Positions 54,100 to 64,000 of a stretch of 64,000 nt of DNA are shown here, one piece after another. The stretch covers positions 39,007,656 to 39,071,655 of the forward strand of contig OY829539.1 in assembly GCA_963691705.1 (NCBI GenBank), given 5' to 3'. The position numbers and the translations under genes were made by a program. The stretch is from Viola odorata (Eukaryota; Streptophyta; Magnoliopsida; Malpighiales; Violaceae). The stretch's first letter is position 1. Every line of letters begins with the position of its first letter. The notes under the pieces were generated by a model that saw nothing but the letters and a program-made list of their open reading frames with translations, was not told where the DNA came from and did no database searches.

Positions 54100-54570
54100 T
54101 AGCGATGGCTCCCTTTGGGCCTTTTCTCTTTTCCTCCTGGCATGTAAATGTACTTTCCGGCCCCTAGGCCATAATAAATAAACTGGTTTTAGTACGCCGT
54201 TTTGCAACTATTCTTCTTCTTTAATGTGCCCTTTGTCTTTTTTTCTTGGAGATATTCTTAGCCCAACTGAAAACGGTTCAGCCACTGGGTGGTTTTCTGA
54301 TTGGTTGTTCAGTATTAAATCTACGCCGCTGTTGTCCTGGCAACTGATTGGGCGATTTTGCGATTTTCCTCGATCAGGGGGAAAATTTCAATAGGCGTGA
54401 CTGTAAATCCATATCTGCACTTCAGGCTGTACACGTGTCTTCTCTCAAGAGTCGGGTTGGAAGATCGAAGATCCTTTTTCCCAATTTTCTGGCTATTTAA
54501 GGGATCTTCTTCCCCTCGTTATTCTTCGTCTCCTTGCTGTTTTTTTCTTTTATTAATATTCTGTGATCTT
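54100..54570 (+). promoter_or_regulatory. Tat-4 A-B intergenic region: poly(A) signal, G-box, TATA-like box
   Basis: aataaataaa for gene A (54172-54181), CACGTG in acacgtgtc at 54432-54437, TATTTAA at 54494-54500, then the ATG of B at 54571. TATTTAA and its flank (gggatctt) are conserved in Tat-2. Confidence 0.55.
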
Positions 54571-55002
54571 ATGGTTGATTCTCACTTTTTAGATACGTTC
54601 GCCCGAGATTCTCCACCAACTCCTCCAACTTCTCCTAACTCAGATAATCCTCCTCCGTCGCCTCCCTGGAGGCCGCCTGTTCGCCGACGGTGCCGCAAGA
54701 GGCGGAGGAAAGATGCTGCGAAGGCATCTAAATCATTTTTTGATTCTCTTGCTTCTTTCTCTTCGAAGGGGAAAGAAACGTCTTTCCTTTCTAACGAGTC
54801 ACCGCCAAGGGCTCCTTCCACCTGTTCAGCTGTTAAAGCGGTGTCGCCGTCTATCAAGGAGGAGTCGGATCGATCATCCACATGCGTGGGGGAGAAGGTT
54901 AAGGAACCTTTCCCTTTCACTGGCGAGGATCCATCGCTTTTAGGTGAAGATGATGATGACGTGGTCTACTGCTACGGCATCTCCTGGTCTGACGGCGAAT
55001 AG
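54571..55002 (+). CDS. Tat-4 antisense gene B, intact, 143 aa, unknown
   Basis: I chose ATG 54571 because it aligns with the Tat-2 start (MVDSHFLDTFARDSP against MADFYFLDTATRDSP); the frame is open further upstream. PPTPPTSPNSDNPPPSPPW, basic RRRCRKRRRKDAAK, Ser/Lys/Glu-rich middle, and acidic aromatic end EDDDDVVYCYGISWSDGE. Being open in both Tat-2 and Tat-4 suggests it was maintained until recently. Possible nuclear protein; inference only. Confidence 0.82.
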   Translation: MVDSHFLDTFARDSPPTPPTSPNSDNPPPSPPWRPPVRRRCRKRRRKDAAKASKSFFDSLASFSSKGKETSFLSNESPPRAPSTCSAVKAVSPSIKEESDRSSTCVGEKVKEPFPFTGEDPSLLGEDDDDVVYCYGISWSDGE

Positions 55003-55464
55003 TTGGGCATACCATGCCTCTTTGTAGATGCCGTATGGCTTTTCCAAATAATAAAATGACGTTTTTATTTTTTTTCGCTCTTCTGCCGCTTTTCTTCCTT
55101 TATGTTTCCAGGATTATCGCGGGAGTAGGCCTTTCGCTTGACGCAACCGCCTTTCAGTTTTCAGTCAGTAACTGTCTTCTCCTAAAAGATATTGATGACT
55201 GTCCACGCGTCCTTTTCCACTCTGCACGTGTTTTATTTTCACAGGTTGTTCCTTTTTTAGGTTTAACCTTTATAAGGAGTTTACTCTTCTCTTTTAGTAT
55301 TTTTTGCTAATATTTCAAAATTCTTCGTATTTCCTTTCTTCTGTGCTTCTTTCTTCTCAAGGGATTTTACTGCAATTGCTCACCGGTGCCGACGGCCGAT
55401 TCACTGGTTCTCTGCTCCAGGTATTTTGCTTCTCTATTGCCATAGCTTTACTTTCCATTCCATT
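55003..55464 (+). promoter_or_regulatory. Tat-4 B-C intergenic region: poly(A)-like, G-box, TATA
   Basis: aataaaa after B (about 55050), CACGTG at 55225-55230, cctttataagg with TATAAG at about 55271, then the ATG of C at 55465. A cancag|gtattttg donor near 55420 resembles the 5'-UTR intron donor of Tat-2 C, but no clear acceptor remains. Confidence 0.5.
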
Positions 55465-57706
55465 ATGTCTCGCGTTAGGCCCTTTGCAATTATCAAAAAT
55501 CCTCTAGATCTCGAAGTCAGGAGAGCTCGTAGTGTTTTTGATTGTAATGAGGTTTTGAGGGCTGAGTTAGAGGAGAACGGTATCACTTTTCCCACGGGAT
55601 ATCGCCCCTTTGTCCCATTGAAAGATACTCGGCTCACTGATGCCATGTGGGGGACGTTCCGGTTGGTTTATTTCAAGATGTTTACCTACGGGTTTCGTCT
55701 CCCGCTTCATACTTCTCTGATGAAACTGCTAAACCATTACGATCTCAATCCCATTCAAATAACTCCACCTTCCTGGTGTGGGCTTTATGCCTTTCTCCGC
55801 TCGTGTGAGATGAAGCATATTTTCACTCCATCGCTCGATCTGTTCTGCACGTTTTTCACTTTGAGGTGTCACAACTGCTTAGTGGATATTACCCCAAGAT
55901 GGAATGGTGCTCTTGTCCGGTTTTTCTGGCGGAATTTTCAAGGTTTCGAAGAGAATGTGGACAACTAGAAAAATGGCTTCTTCACCCTTCGCTTGCCCTC
56001 TCGATATTGGCGCGCTGGTTTCAACCGAGAGATTACTAGCGCCGCTTGGCGAGAACCAGATGTGTTGTCTAGTATGGATGTATCCAATGTTAACGCCTTA
56101 TTAGAGATAGAAGGGCCTTTCCGCATTCGGGAATTTGCTCGGTTTAGGCCTTTGTCAGAGTGTGTCATTGGTGAGTCTTTTCTTTTATCGCCTTATCGCT
56201 TCGACTTTTTTGTCATATTAAAATATTTTATCGGCAGGTAACGCTGAGGGTCGATCCTCCGAGGAAAGTGACACTCCTTTAAACGTGGTGCCGCTTCAGA
56301 CATTACCTCCTTCTCCTCCACCCGAAGGCTCTAGTCGTCCGCCTATTCGTCCGCGAGGAAGGAGAAACAAAACCGTCGTGACACGCAACACATCTGCCCG
56401 ACCTTCCCGTTTCCTTGAGAATTGGCTACCGTCTCGCGGTAAGGGAGTGGCCCCAAGTAATCCCGTGATTGAAGAGGTTGATAGTGATAGCGGAAGCATG
56501 GATACTGGTTCCGAGCTACGTCATGCCACCCTTGCCCAACGAATGAAACTTAGGTCCAGAAAAGGTGATCCTGCAACGGAGTCAACCGAGGACGATAGCG
56601 AAGAGATCACTGCTGAAACGGAGCGTCTCGTAAAGAGAGTTCGCAAAGAGAAATCTGACCCACCAGTTCCTTCCGTGGAGGAAATCAATGGGGTTCCTTC
56701 CGAGGAGGTTGACGCCTCGCACGTTATGGGTCCCTTGCCAGTGACGGAAGTTACCAAGGTGCCCTCTGTCATTCCTCCCAAGGTTAACGAGGCTTCGGCA
56801 GTGGTGGGCTCTCCCTCGGTGTCTGGCGGTCCTAGCTCCCCTATTCGCTCCTTTATTCCAGATGTGAGCTTACCAACTCCGAATCCCATCGCTCCTCCCC
56901 CACGGAAGCCTCAACCTTTGTTTCTCTCTTCAATTTCGGGCATTGGTGATTCTGCAAAAAATTGCTCTCCTCCTTATATCGCCAACCTTTCCCCTCAAGG
57001 TCTTCAAGGCCCCATTGCTTATCAGCTGGACTTGTCTTCCCTTGGTACCGACGGTCTCCGTGCTTTAGGGGTATCGGACCCGTCATCGCGAGAGGAACCA
57101 GTGGGCCCGATAGTGGGGCAAATGTTTACTTCTTCGAATGACAAAGAAGAGTTCTTGCGGCGTCCTCCCAACGTACGCCATTCACGTCTTCTGACTGACA
57201 TGCTGGCCTGCTTCCGCGAGTTAAACTACTTTTTTGAGGATCATCGTGACAAGGTTCAACCTTCTCTTAATTTAAAGGGAGAACTAGATGTTGCTTTAGG
57301 GAAGGTAACGGAGCTGTCGCAGCTTCAGGAGCGGACCTGGGCGGAGTTGGACGACTGTCGCGCTGAGCTTGCTCGAGAAAGATCAAAAGGGAAGGCTAAG
57401 ATAGACCTTCTGGAGGCGGAATTGGTGGTAGTTGATAGAAAGAATATCTTCCTTCGCGAAGAGATAGCATCTCGTGATGCGGATTTAGCCAAAGTGCCTT
57501 CAAAGATAGCCTGGTGGAAGAACAAGACCATGGATATTTGTATCACTGAATTTATGAGTCTCTATCGCCAGGGAACTGTTGACTCGTCAGTGCTGACCGA
57601 TTACGCTTCCAAGAGACTGAAGGATTTGGGCGAAGGTGAGAGAGATCTTCCTTCTTCTGGAGAAAAGCGGAGGAATGGTGATCACGATGCTCGCGAGGGC
57701 CCATGA
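55465..57706 (+). pseudogene. Tat-4 antisense gene C (two exons, one stop), 724 codons
   Basis: Exon 1 55465-56170, intron 56171-56237, exon 2 56238-57706; the total of 2175 bases is divisible by 3. The only lesion is TAG at 55966, at a Trp-codon position. Exon 1: LEENGITFPTGYRPFVP, GTFRLVYFKMFTYGFRLP, LNPIQITPPSWCGLYAFL (PF04195-like). Exon 2: LQTLPPSPPPEGSSRPP, RPRGRRNKT, FLENWLPSRGKG, long Ser/Pro/Val linker, YQLDLSSLGTDGLRALG, coiled coil LGKVTELSQLQERTWAELDD, SKIAWWKNKTMDICI. Without splicing the frame ends in the intron at 56239. No catalytic motif recognised. Confidence 0.87.
56171..56237 (+). other. Intron of Tat-4 gene C (67 bp, phase 1)
   Basis: gtgagtc...atcggcag. The split codon G|GT gives Gly and the frame continues openly for 489 codons. 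A T-rich tract precedes the acceptor. Confidence 0.9.
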
Positions 57707-58311
57707 TTAATCGAGGTTGCTCTATTTAGAAGATTTTCCGCTTATTTGTTTCTTTCTCTTGTAATAACGCCTTGTTGTACGACAATACTTGTATTTGATT
57801 GCTATTTGATTTTCATTCCGCCTTTTCGCGTTAACCCAACGCTATTCTTTTAATCAACGCCATCTTGCGTTATCTCCTTTCTTGCGATATCGCTCTTGTT
57901 TTTCCCAAGAGATAGTACCTGCTTTTTAGAGCATTTAATGCTTGCTATCCTTTCCTTAGAAAAGTCGTGATTGTGCAGGCACACGTGTCTATTTCTTCCA
58001 GCGCCACGGGCTAGCGTGCTTGAGAACTTTGCCTAAATTGAGGCGTTGTAGCACTTTTCTAGGATTGCACTCATTACCTGAGTCTGTTCCTTATGCCGCT
58101 TCCACGCAAAGACTGTGGCATCCGTCGTTTCGTTCGATCATTAGGGTTATAAAACCCAATACCCTTTTCTTTTATCATCCCACTTTATCATATTTTCTTT
58201 TAGCCGTCTTATTTTCTCCCCACTATTCAAGGCTCTTTGAAGTGCTTTTCTCTGAAGGTATTTCCTTTCTCCTCCATCATCTTCTTCATCTTTTAATTCT
58301 TTAATTCTGCC
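57707..58311 (+). promoter_or_regulatory. Tat-4 C-D intergenic region: G-box and TATA
   Basis: CACGTG in acacgtgtc at 57982-57987 and gggttataaaaccc with TATAAAA at 58148-58154, about 160 bp before the ATG of D. Tat-2 has the TATA block, but its G-box stretch is replaced by a gag fragment. No gene. Confidence 0.6.
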
Positions 58312-59024
58312 ATGGCTAAGACTCGCCGTACTGAGTCGAAATCTGCCGATGAGAAAAGGATGGATATTACGGCTAGTGTTATCACATATGAGGCCGCTCT
58401 CCGTGAGCATTTGGCCGCCCATAATGCTGATATTCCTGTTGATTATAAAACCACTGTTGCCCCTGAGTCACTACGTTTGAACAACGTTTTGACAGGCAAT
58501 CGTAGGGTCATGTATGCGCAAATGTTCCGTTATGGCTTTCGGCTTCCCATTGACTCTTTTGTCAAAGAATTACTTGTTGCCGGCGATCTGACTCCGGCCC
58601 AACTATCCCCAAATGCATATTGTTGTGTGTTATACTTTTCTGGAACTTTGCAAATACAATGGGATTACTTCCCCTTCCCTTCTACTGCTTAAATATCTTT
58701 TTAAGCTGATGAAATGCCGGGGGGTGATAACGATATCGCCCCGTTTTGACGATGACTCTCTAAAGTCTTTTACTTGGAAACTCCTCCATATCGAGTCTTC
58801 CGTTGATGCCTGGAAAAAGGATTTTTTTGTGATAGATCTTCCTGGAGATCTTGGTTCCTGGTGGCGATCTGGGTTTAACCAAAACGTGGATGACAACGTT
58901 TGGAGCCGACCAGGGACCCTTCCGAAACGTGAGCAAGACTGGTTAAACACATTGCTCAAACTGGAAATCAACGTTCACATTCGTCAAATGGCTTGTAGAA
59001 TGCACATTCGATCTTGTGTTAAAC

Positions 59025-59094
59025 GTGAGTGTCGTGTTACTCCTTTCTTTGTTATCGCTGATACTAATGCTGACGTTATTTTGTGCTTTCGCAG
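59025..59094 (+). other. Intron 1 of Tat-4 gene D (70 bp, phase 1)
   Basis: gtgagtg...ctttcgcag with branch-like gatactaatgctgac at about 59060. After splicing the frame continues into TDPNYKPESVRRR. Confidence 0.88.
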
Positions 59095-59456
59095 CGACGG
59101 ATCCCAACTATAAACCTGAGAGCGTAAGGAGACGCTTGAAAAGGGCTCAAGAGAGAGAAGAAAAAGAGAGAGCTACTTCCACGGAAGCAACTGATAACCC
59201 CACCGATCTTCCGGCTACTTCCGCTACCCTTGTTCAAGTTTCCTCTTCTTCGGCCAGTGTGGGGGATCCTGACATTCCTTCAGGCGTTCCCCTTGTGACC
59301 ATCGCTGCTCCTCCTGCCCAGCCTTCTTCTTCTTCTAAGGCTCCTAAGGCCATTGCCAAAGGAAAAAAGAAGAGAAAAATGAGAAGTGTCGCCGCTCTTA
59401 CACCTTCTTTGGACGCGGCAGGCTCTTCAGAAGCACCTCCTCCCAATGCTGATACG

Positions 59457-59550
59457 GTGAGGGTGCCTTTTAGCCACGATATACTACCTTTCTATATATG
59501 TCGTTGTTTGATTTCTTTCTTTTCTTTATTTCATATCGCGTTTTTGGCAG
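59457..59550 (+). other. Intron 2 of Tat-4 gene D (94 bp, phase 0)
   Basis: gtgaggg...tttttggcag with a strong pyrimidine tract. Exon 3 resumes GACACTATTGCT in frame. Confidence 0.82.
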
Positions 59551-60657
59551 GACACTATTGCTGTCGCTACCTCCGCTCTTCCCTCAAGCGATATGGATTT
59601 GGGTTATGCGCTGACTGGCTCAAAGAAGAGACAGCGGTTGGGAGAGGAGGGCAAAAATCCATCTTCCTCTACCGCCGAGATGGAGAACAGATCTGCGGAC
59701 GGGTTTGACTCTACGGTTATTCCCCAGGGAGGGAATCCGTCAGGATTTCTGGAGAATTTAGGCACGGGCGAGACTTTCGGGGTTTCGCCCAATTCTTTTG
59801 GTGGTCTTGTTCACGCCTATTCCTCCAACATGGGATATCAGGAGGTTATGCCAGATTTTTCAGGCTATTTTTCTCCAGGGGGTTCGTCCACATAGGCTCG
59901 CTCTCCTTTTCCTCTGGTCTTCGTTCCTTCAAGCATCCCCCTACAGGCCCGTTATGGCGAAGGAGGTACCACCTTTAACTTTGTGGCAGATCTTAGTCCG
60001 CTAGGTGGGGCCGTTACTGTGACCCATCAAGTTGTACTGTACGATCTGCGTAACACTGGTCTGGCGGCACTCGGGGGTGACAGCTCGGATGAGGTTACGG
60101 CTTTACTGGCTTCCCAAGTATTGGCGTCTGCGACAGAACGGGAAGCCTTCCTTTCCTGGCCCGTAGTTAACAGGGTGAACTCATTACGCTCCAACCTTTT
60201 TACAAATATGATGCAGTTCCATTACTGGGCGGAGGAAGTGCAGCATCAGGCTGCTTCTCTTTCCTCCTCTTTGGAAGAATTAGCACGAGAGCGGAATGAG
60301 TAGAAAAAGTTGCTGGAGGAGCGTACAAACTTATTGTTGGCTCATCAGAAGCTGAAAGAAGAACAATCTATCGCCTTGGCAGCGGAGAGGGCCAAAGTTA
60401 CTGCCTTGGAAAATGAGAAGTCATCCCTGGCCAAGGAGAAAGCTGCCCTGGAGGAAGAGTTAGCCGATAGGAGCCTGTGGCACGTCGAGCAGACTGCCGC
60501 TATTTTGGTCGATTGCTTTGAAGAAGTCCACGGGGTTGACGCGTACAAACCCGATGAGGTCACTGCCGCTTTCAAACGAAGATCTGGTCATCTTAATGAG
60601 GAGGGCTTTCGCCAAGCTAAAGCGGCAGGCTGGAAACGAAGGCACCCCGAAGGTTGA

Positions 60658-61734
60658 CGTGCTTCGAGGCTTTACCGCTCTTTCCTTAGTGATCAAGCGT
60701 CACTAAATTTTTGTTTATTATTTTGACCACCAAAGTTTGTAGCCCCCTCTAAACATTTCGATGTGTTCAAGCCACTTTTATTGCTGACTTTCCTTTATTT
60801 AGTCGCCTCTTTGCAAACTCCTTTGGCATTATCTTCGCCATGTTTTCCCAATGCGCTTACTTTTCCGAACAGATCCTTAGCGTTCCCACCAAAATTGCAG
60901 AATTTGGTATTGGGTTAACTCTCTCGGTAAGCCTAGCGATATCTCTACTTACGAGATCCTCACTTCTTCCGCTGCCCGAAAAGTATTCTGCGCATTCTCA
61001 ATTGTAAATCATCAGTAACAAAAACACGTTACGAGGGACAGTAATTACCCGTAGGAGCCTTTTCGCTGCCATTATAGGGCGTTACCCTGGAACCCGCGGG
61101 AATCGCTTTCGCTATCAGCTCTACACTTCACCAGGGATTACACATCGGGTTACTAGCCGGGATTTCACGATTCTCCGCATTTCCCTATTTTCACGATCGG
61201 CCCTTAAAGTGCCTCGTCTTAGTGAGCTGTCGAATTTTCACTTTTGGGCGTTGCCCTCGCGTCTAGAACCGTGTCCTTACTTAATGACCTAGCTGCAGCA
61301 GCCCAGTCATTAAGATAGGATTCTTGTTTCTAGAACGGAGTTTCTATTTCTTTGGGGCGTGCCTCGTCTTGCTGGGCCGTCTCCACGAGAACGGTCAGTA
61401 CAAGAAAAGGACTTTTCACTCCCAAAGATACCGGGTGGTGCCCTCACTTAATGTGCCATCTGATCAAGATCGGTCATCACAAGGATAGGACTTTTCACCC
61501 CCGGGGGCGTCCAGGATCTTTCAATCCGACGCTAATTCAAGGTATGGTGGGTAGTGCCCTCACTTGATGGGCCATCTGATCAAGACCGGCCATCACAAGG
61601 ATAGGACTTTTCACTTCCCCAAAATACCCCCTTTTTTATCTGCACAAAGGCAACCACAAACTTCCACGAAAGCTCTCTCATCGAGCGTTAGTCATGGTTA
61701 GGGTTGACATAAATCAAAGGTGCAGATAAAATCA
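60658..61734 (-). repeat. Tat-4 3' spacer with tandem repeats
   Basis: 60658-61190 is non-coding, aligning with 21140-21713 in Tat-2. 61190-61625 carries reverse copies of the spacer unit (tcacaaggataggacttttcac near 61477 and 61590, variants near 61400 and 61310). No gene. Confidence 0.82.
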
Positions 61735-62960
61735 AATTCTAGAGTAATATAACTTCAAGCGAGCGATATTCCAAGAGTTGGATAAGGGTGTACCATCGAG
61801 AGTCTCCAGATGATATGCTCCTTTCCCGACAACGCGGGTGACGCGATATGGTCCATCCCAGTTTGAACTGAGTTTTCCCAGGCGTTGCCCTGCCGCTCGC
61901 TTGTCTCTGAGCACCAGGTCACCGGCTTTCAGCAACTGTTCTTTGACGCGCCTGTTATGATAACGGGCCATCTTTCGTTGTAATGCTGCATTTTCAGAAG
62001 GATTTCCTCTCGGACTTCTGGTAACGCTCCAGGTTAGCTCGTAACCTTTCCTCATTCAGTTCCTCCCGAAAGTGAGCCACCCGTAGGCTCATGGTTCCAA
62101 TTTCCACCGGTGTAACAACTTCGGTCCCAAAGGCCAACGCGAAAGGTGTTTCTCCAGTGGTAGTCTTAATGGTCATGCGGTACGCCCACATCATGTATGG
62201 TAGCTCATCAGCCCATTTCTTTTTAGACCCTTCTAGGTTTTTCTTGATGCCGCTAAGGATGCTCCGATTGGTTACTTCCACTTGTCCATTAGTTTGCGGA
62301 TGAGCCACGGAGGAAAAACGTTGCTCGATTCCAAATTCTGAGCACTGGTCTTTGAAGAACTGGCTGGTGAACTGCGTCCCATTATCGCTGACAAGGATAC
62401 GAGGTACGCCAAACCTCATGATAACTTGATATTTGAGGAAACGCCAAGTTTTTTCTGCCGTGATTGTGGCAACCGCTTCAGCTTCTGCCCACTTAGTGAA
62501 ATAGTCTACCGCCACTATCACAAATTTCAGTTGAGACCTTGCCTTTGGGAATGGGCCTAGGATATCAATCCCCCATCTAGCAAAAGGACAAGGGGTGATA
62601 ATTTTAGATATTTCAGTGGCAGGCCGCCGAGGAATCTTGGCAAACTACTGGCACTTAGGGCAGGTTTGCACATAGTTATGGCAATCTCTTCGGATGGTGG
62701 GCCAGTAGAATCCGGATCGGAAAACTTGTGCCGCTAAGGTACCGCCTGACACGTGCATACCACATACCCCTTCATGGATTTCGCGTAAGGTGTGAAAACC
62801 CTCTTGTTCAGTTATACATTTGGCAGCAGGGTGAGAAAAACACCTTCGAATCAGATCCCCGTCATAGTACGTACAGCGAGCTGCCTGTCTCAGTACCTTC
62901 TTCTTTTCAGCTATATCCTCAGGCAGTTCCTCGTGTTTCAAGAATTTGATTACGGGAATT
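61735..62960 (-). pseudogene. pol: Tat-4 pol: integrase
   Basis: Minus strand. HHCC finger (HTLREIHEGVCGMH ... CPKCQ), then a stop near 62646, core WGIDILGPFP, VAVDYFTKWAEAEAV, SDNGTQFTSQF, NGQVEVTNRS, C-terminus GDLVLRDKRAAGQ, WDGPYRVTRV, NIARLKLYYS. A frameshift lies between 62055 and 61994. Close to Tat-2 integrase, with the D, D and E residues kept. Confidence 0.9.
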
Positions 62961-64000
62961 CACTAGTCGCTCTCACGCTCCTCCACACATAAAGACGCTT
63001 GCTCTTCCATGAAGGATGGTACCGATAGCTCACGATAATATATGCCCTTGGGTATGGATGCTTCCGGATTCGCGACCATTTTGGCTAGGTTGTCAGCTTC
63101 AGCGTTTTCCTCCCTAGGGATATGCTCGAAGCTGATTTGCATGCCCTCTTTCTTTATTTCCAACAATTCTCGCTTTACTTTGGGGAGATATTGAATCATG
63201 ATGGGTTCCCGGGCCTGAGAGTGGCCCAAGACCTGGTCAATTATCAACTTGGAATCACCACAGATTTTTAGACGCAGGTCTCCTGTTCTTCCGGTATCGT
63301 GCCTCCCTTTAGAGGAAAGTCCTTTCCCTATTCTGAGCCCGGCTAGCAACGCCTCATACTCTGCCACGTTATTAGATAACGGCTGTAGGATTCGAATGGC
63401 GTATCGTATTTGCATATCGTGCGGCCCATTTATAAAGATTCCAGCTCCAGCCAGCTCTTGGTTTTTGGCTCCATCCACATGGACGATCCAGAGGTCTGTG
63501 TAGGTTTCCAGGAATGGGAGATCCATATCGCCCCATTCCGCTTCAGGTACGCCGTCCAAAGGATCTTCTGTAAAGGTACATTCCGCTATGAAATCAGCCA
63601 GGATTTGAGCCTTTACGGACGGTCGAAACTGATACCTCAATCAGTACTGTTCTAATTCGAGTGCCCAAATCAACATTCTCCTAGAAGATTCAGGCTTTCG
63701 GAATATTCTTTTCAGAGGCTATTCCGTGAGCACGATAACGGAATAAGACTGAAAATATCGATCCATTTTGCGGGTGGCTTGTATAAGAGCGAACGCTATC
63801 TTTTCGATTCAGGCGTATCGCAACTCTGTATCCTTTAGGACGTGGCTCACAAAATACACCGGGCGATGAGAGTGGTTATCGTCGCGAACGAGGACGGCAC
63901 TGACCACTTCATCCTCGGCGCCAAGATACAGGTATAAGGTGTCGCCTACTTCGGGTCTCGTCAATAATAAGTCAGACGATAGGTAATCCTTTAACCCGAT
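62961..64000 (-). pseudogene. pol: Tat-4 pol: RNase H and archaeal-type RNase H (cut by window end)
   Basis: From the window end leftward: RNase H (LYLYLGAEDEVVSAVLV, VYFVSHVLKD) with stops near 63809, 63720 and 63641, then an intact second RNase H with WIVHVDGAKNQELAGAGIF, AEYEALLAGLRIG, KICGDSKLIIDQVLG and HIPREENAEADNLAK. It ends in a stop at about 62963. This domain supplies the reference for the deletion in Tat-2. Confidence 0.9.

Larger units (their letters stand above)
58312..60657 (+). pseudogene. Tat-4 antisense gene D (three exons), ~726 codons
   Basis: Exons 58312-59024, 59095-59456 and 59551-60657. Lesions: one extra base near 58630, TAG at 59893, TAG at 60301. Exon 1: MYAQMFRYGFRLPIDSFVKELL, LTPAQLSPNAYCCV, ISPRFDDDSLKSFTWKLL, WKKDFFVIDLP. 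Exon 2: VRRRLKRAQEREEKER, Ser-rich linker, KGKKKRKMRS. Exon 3: KKRQRLGEEG, FHYWAEEVQHQAASL, coiled coil (KVTALENEKSSLAKEKAALEEEL), CFEEVHGVDAYKPDEVTAAF. The layout matches gene C (PF04195-like N-domain, intron, basic linker, coiled coil), so D and C are paralogues. Confidence 0.87.
52220..64000 (-). mobile_element. Tat-4: Tat/Retand-like element, 3' part, continues past the window
   Basis: Minus orientation. 3' LTR at 52220-52746, antisense genes A, B, C, D on the plus strand, spacer repeats, then integrase and RNase H at the window end. Inserted into gene B of Tat-3; the expected TSD copy here is ggcag (52215-52219), with its partner outside the window. Confidence 0.92.

Overview
This is a slice of a repeat-dense flowering-plant nuclear genome, probably a dicot. 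I found no ordinary host gene. Nearly every base belongs to Ty3/gypsy LTR retrotransposons of three kinds: Athila (tRNA-Asp-like primer site, PPFPQ-type gag motif, ATHILA ORF-1-like extra gene), Tat/Retand-like (archaeal-type second RNase H, long 3' spacer, genes on the opposite strand) and one chromovirus (CRM/Reina-like).

Layout. 1-2941 is the tail of a Tat element (Tat-1) with its antisense gene D, cut by a solo LTR (1732-2267). 2942-3073 and 40276-46068 are two pieces of one minus-strand Athila (Athila-B), whose reverse-transcriptase frame is interrupted by Athila-A (3074-40275, TSD tcaac). Athila-A is interrupted by Tat-2 (14164-38187, TSD cctct), and Tat-2 by the chromovirus CRM-1 (22399-30528, TSD accgg). 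46069-52219 is the 3' part of Tat-3, the host of Athila-B. 52220-64000 is Tat-4, minus strand, inserted in gene B of Tat-3 and running off the window. The nest is five deep: Tat-3 > Athila-B > Athila-A > Tat-2 > CRM-1.

The most interesting content is the antisense gene cassette of the Tat elements. Between pol and the 3' LTR each carries, on the strand opposite pol, up to four genes in the order A-B-C-D reading away from the 3' LTR. A is about 125 aa and B about 140 aa; I recognise neither. C and D are about 725 aa, each with an N-terminal domain resembling the plant 'putative gypsy type transposon' family (PF04195) and a C-terminal coiled coil. C and D share a phase-1 GT-AG intron of 66-71 bp at the equivalent position in all seven copies where it can be seen. 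D has a second, phase-0 intron. Splicing joins open frames exactly. Candidate TATA boxes, CACGTG G-boxes and, for A and B, poly(A) signals suggest separate transcription units facing the sense transcript.

Most gag-pol copies are broken by stops and frameshifts. CRM-1 is the youngest: its LTRs are almost identical and one stop lies in a polyprotein of about 1,690 codons. Other structural oddities are a fold-back plus tandem duplication in the Athila-B LTR, a captured chromovirus gag fragment upstream of Tat-2 gene D, an LTR-derived patch in the CRM-1 integrase, and a palindrome array in the CRM-1 LTRs. All family assignments come from reading the sequence; no database was searched.
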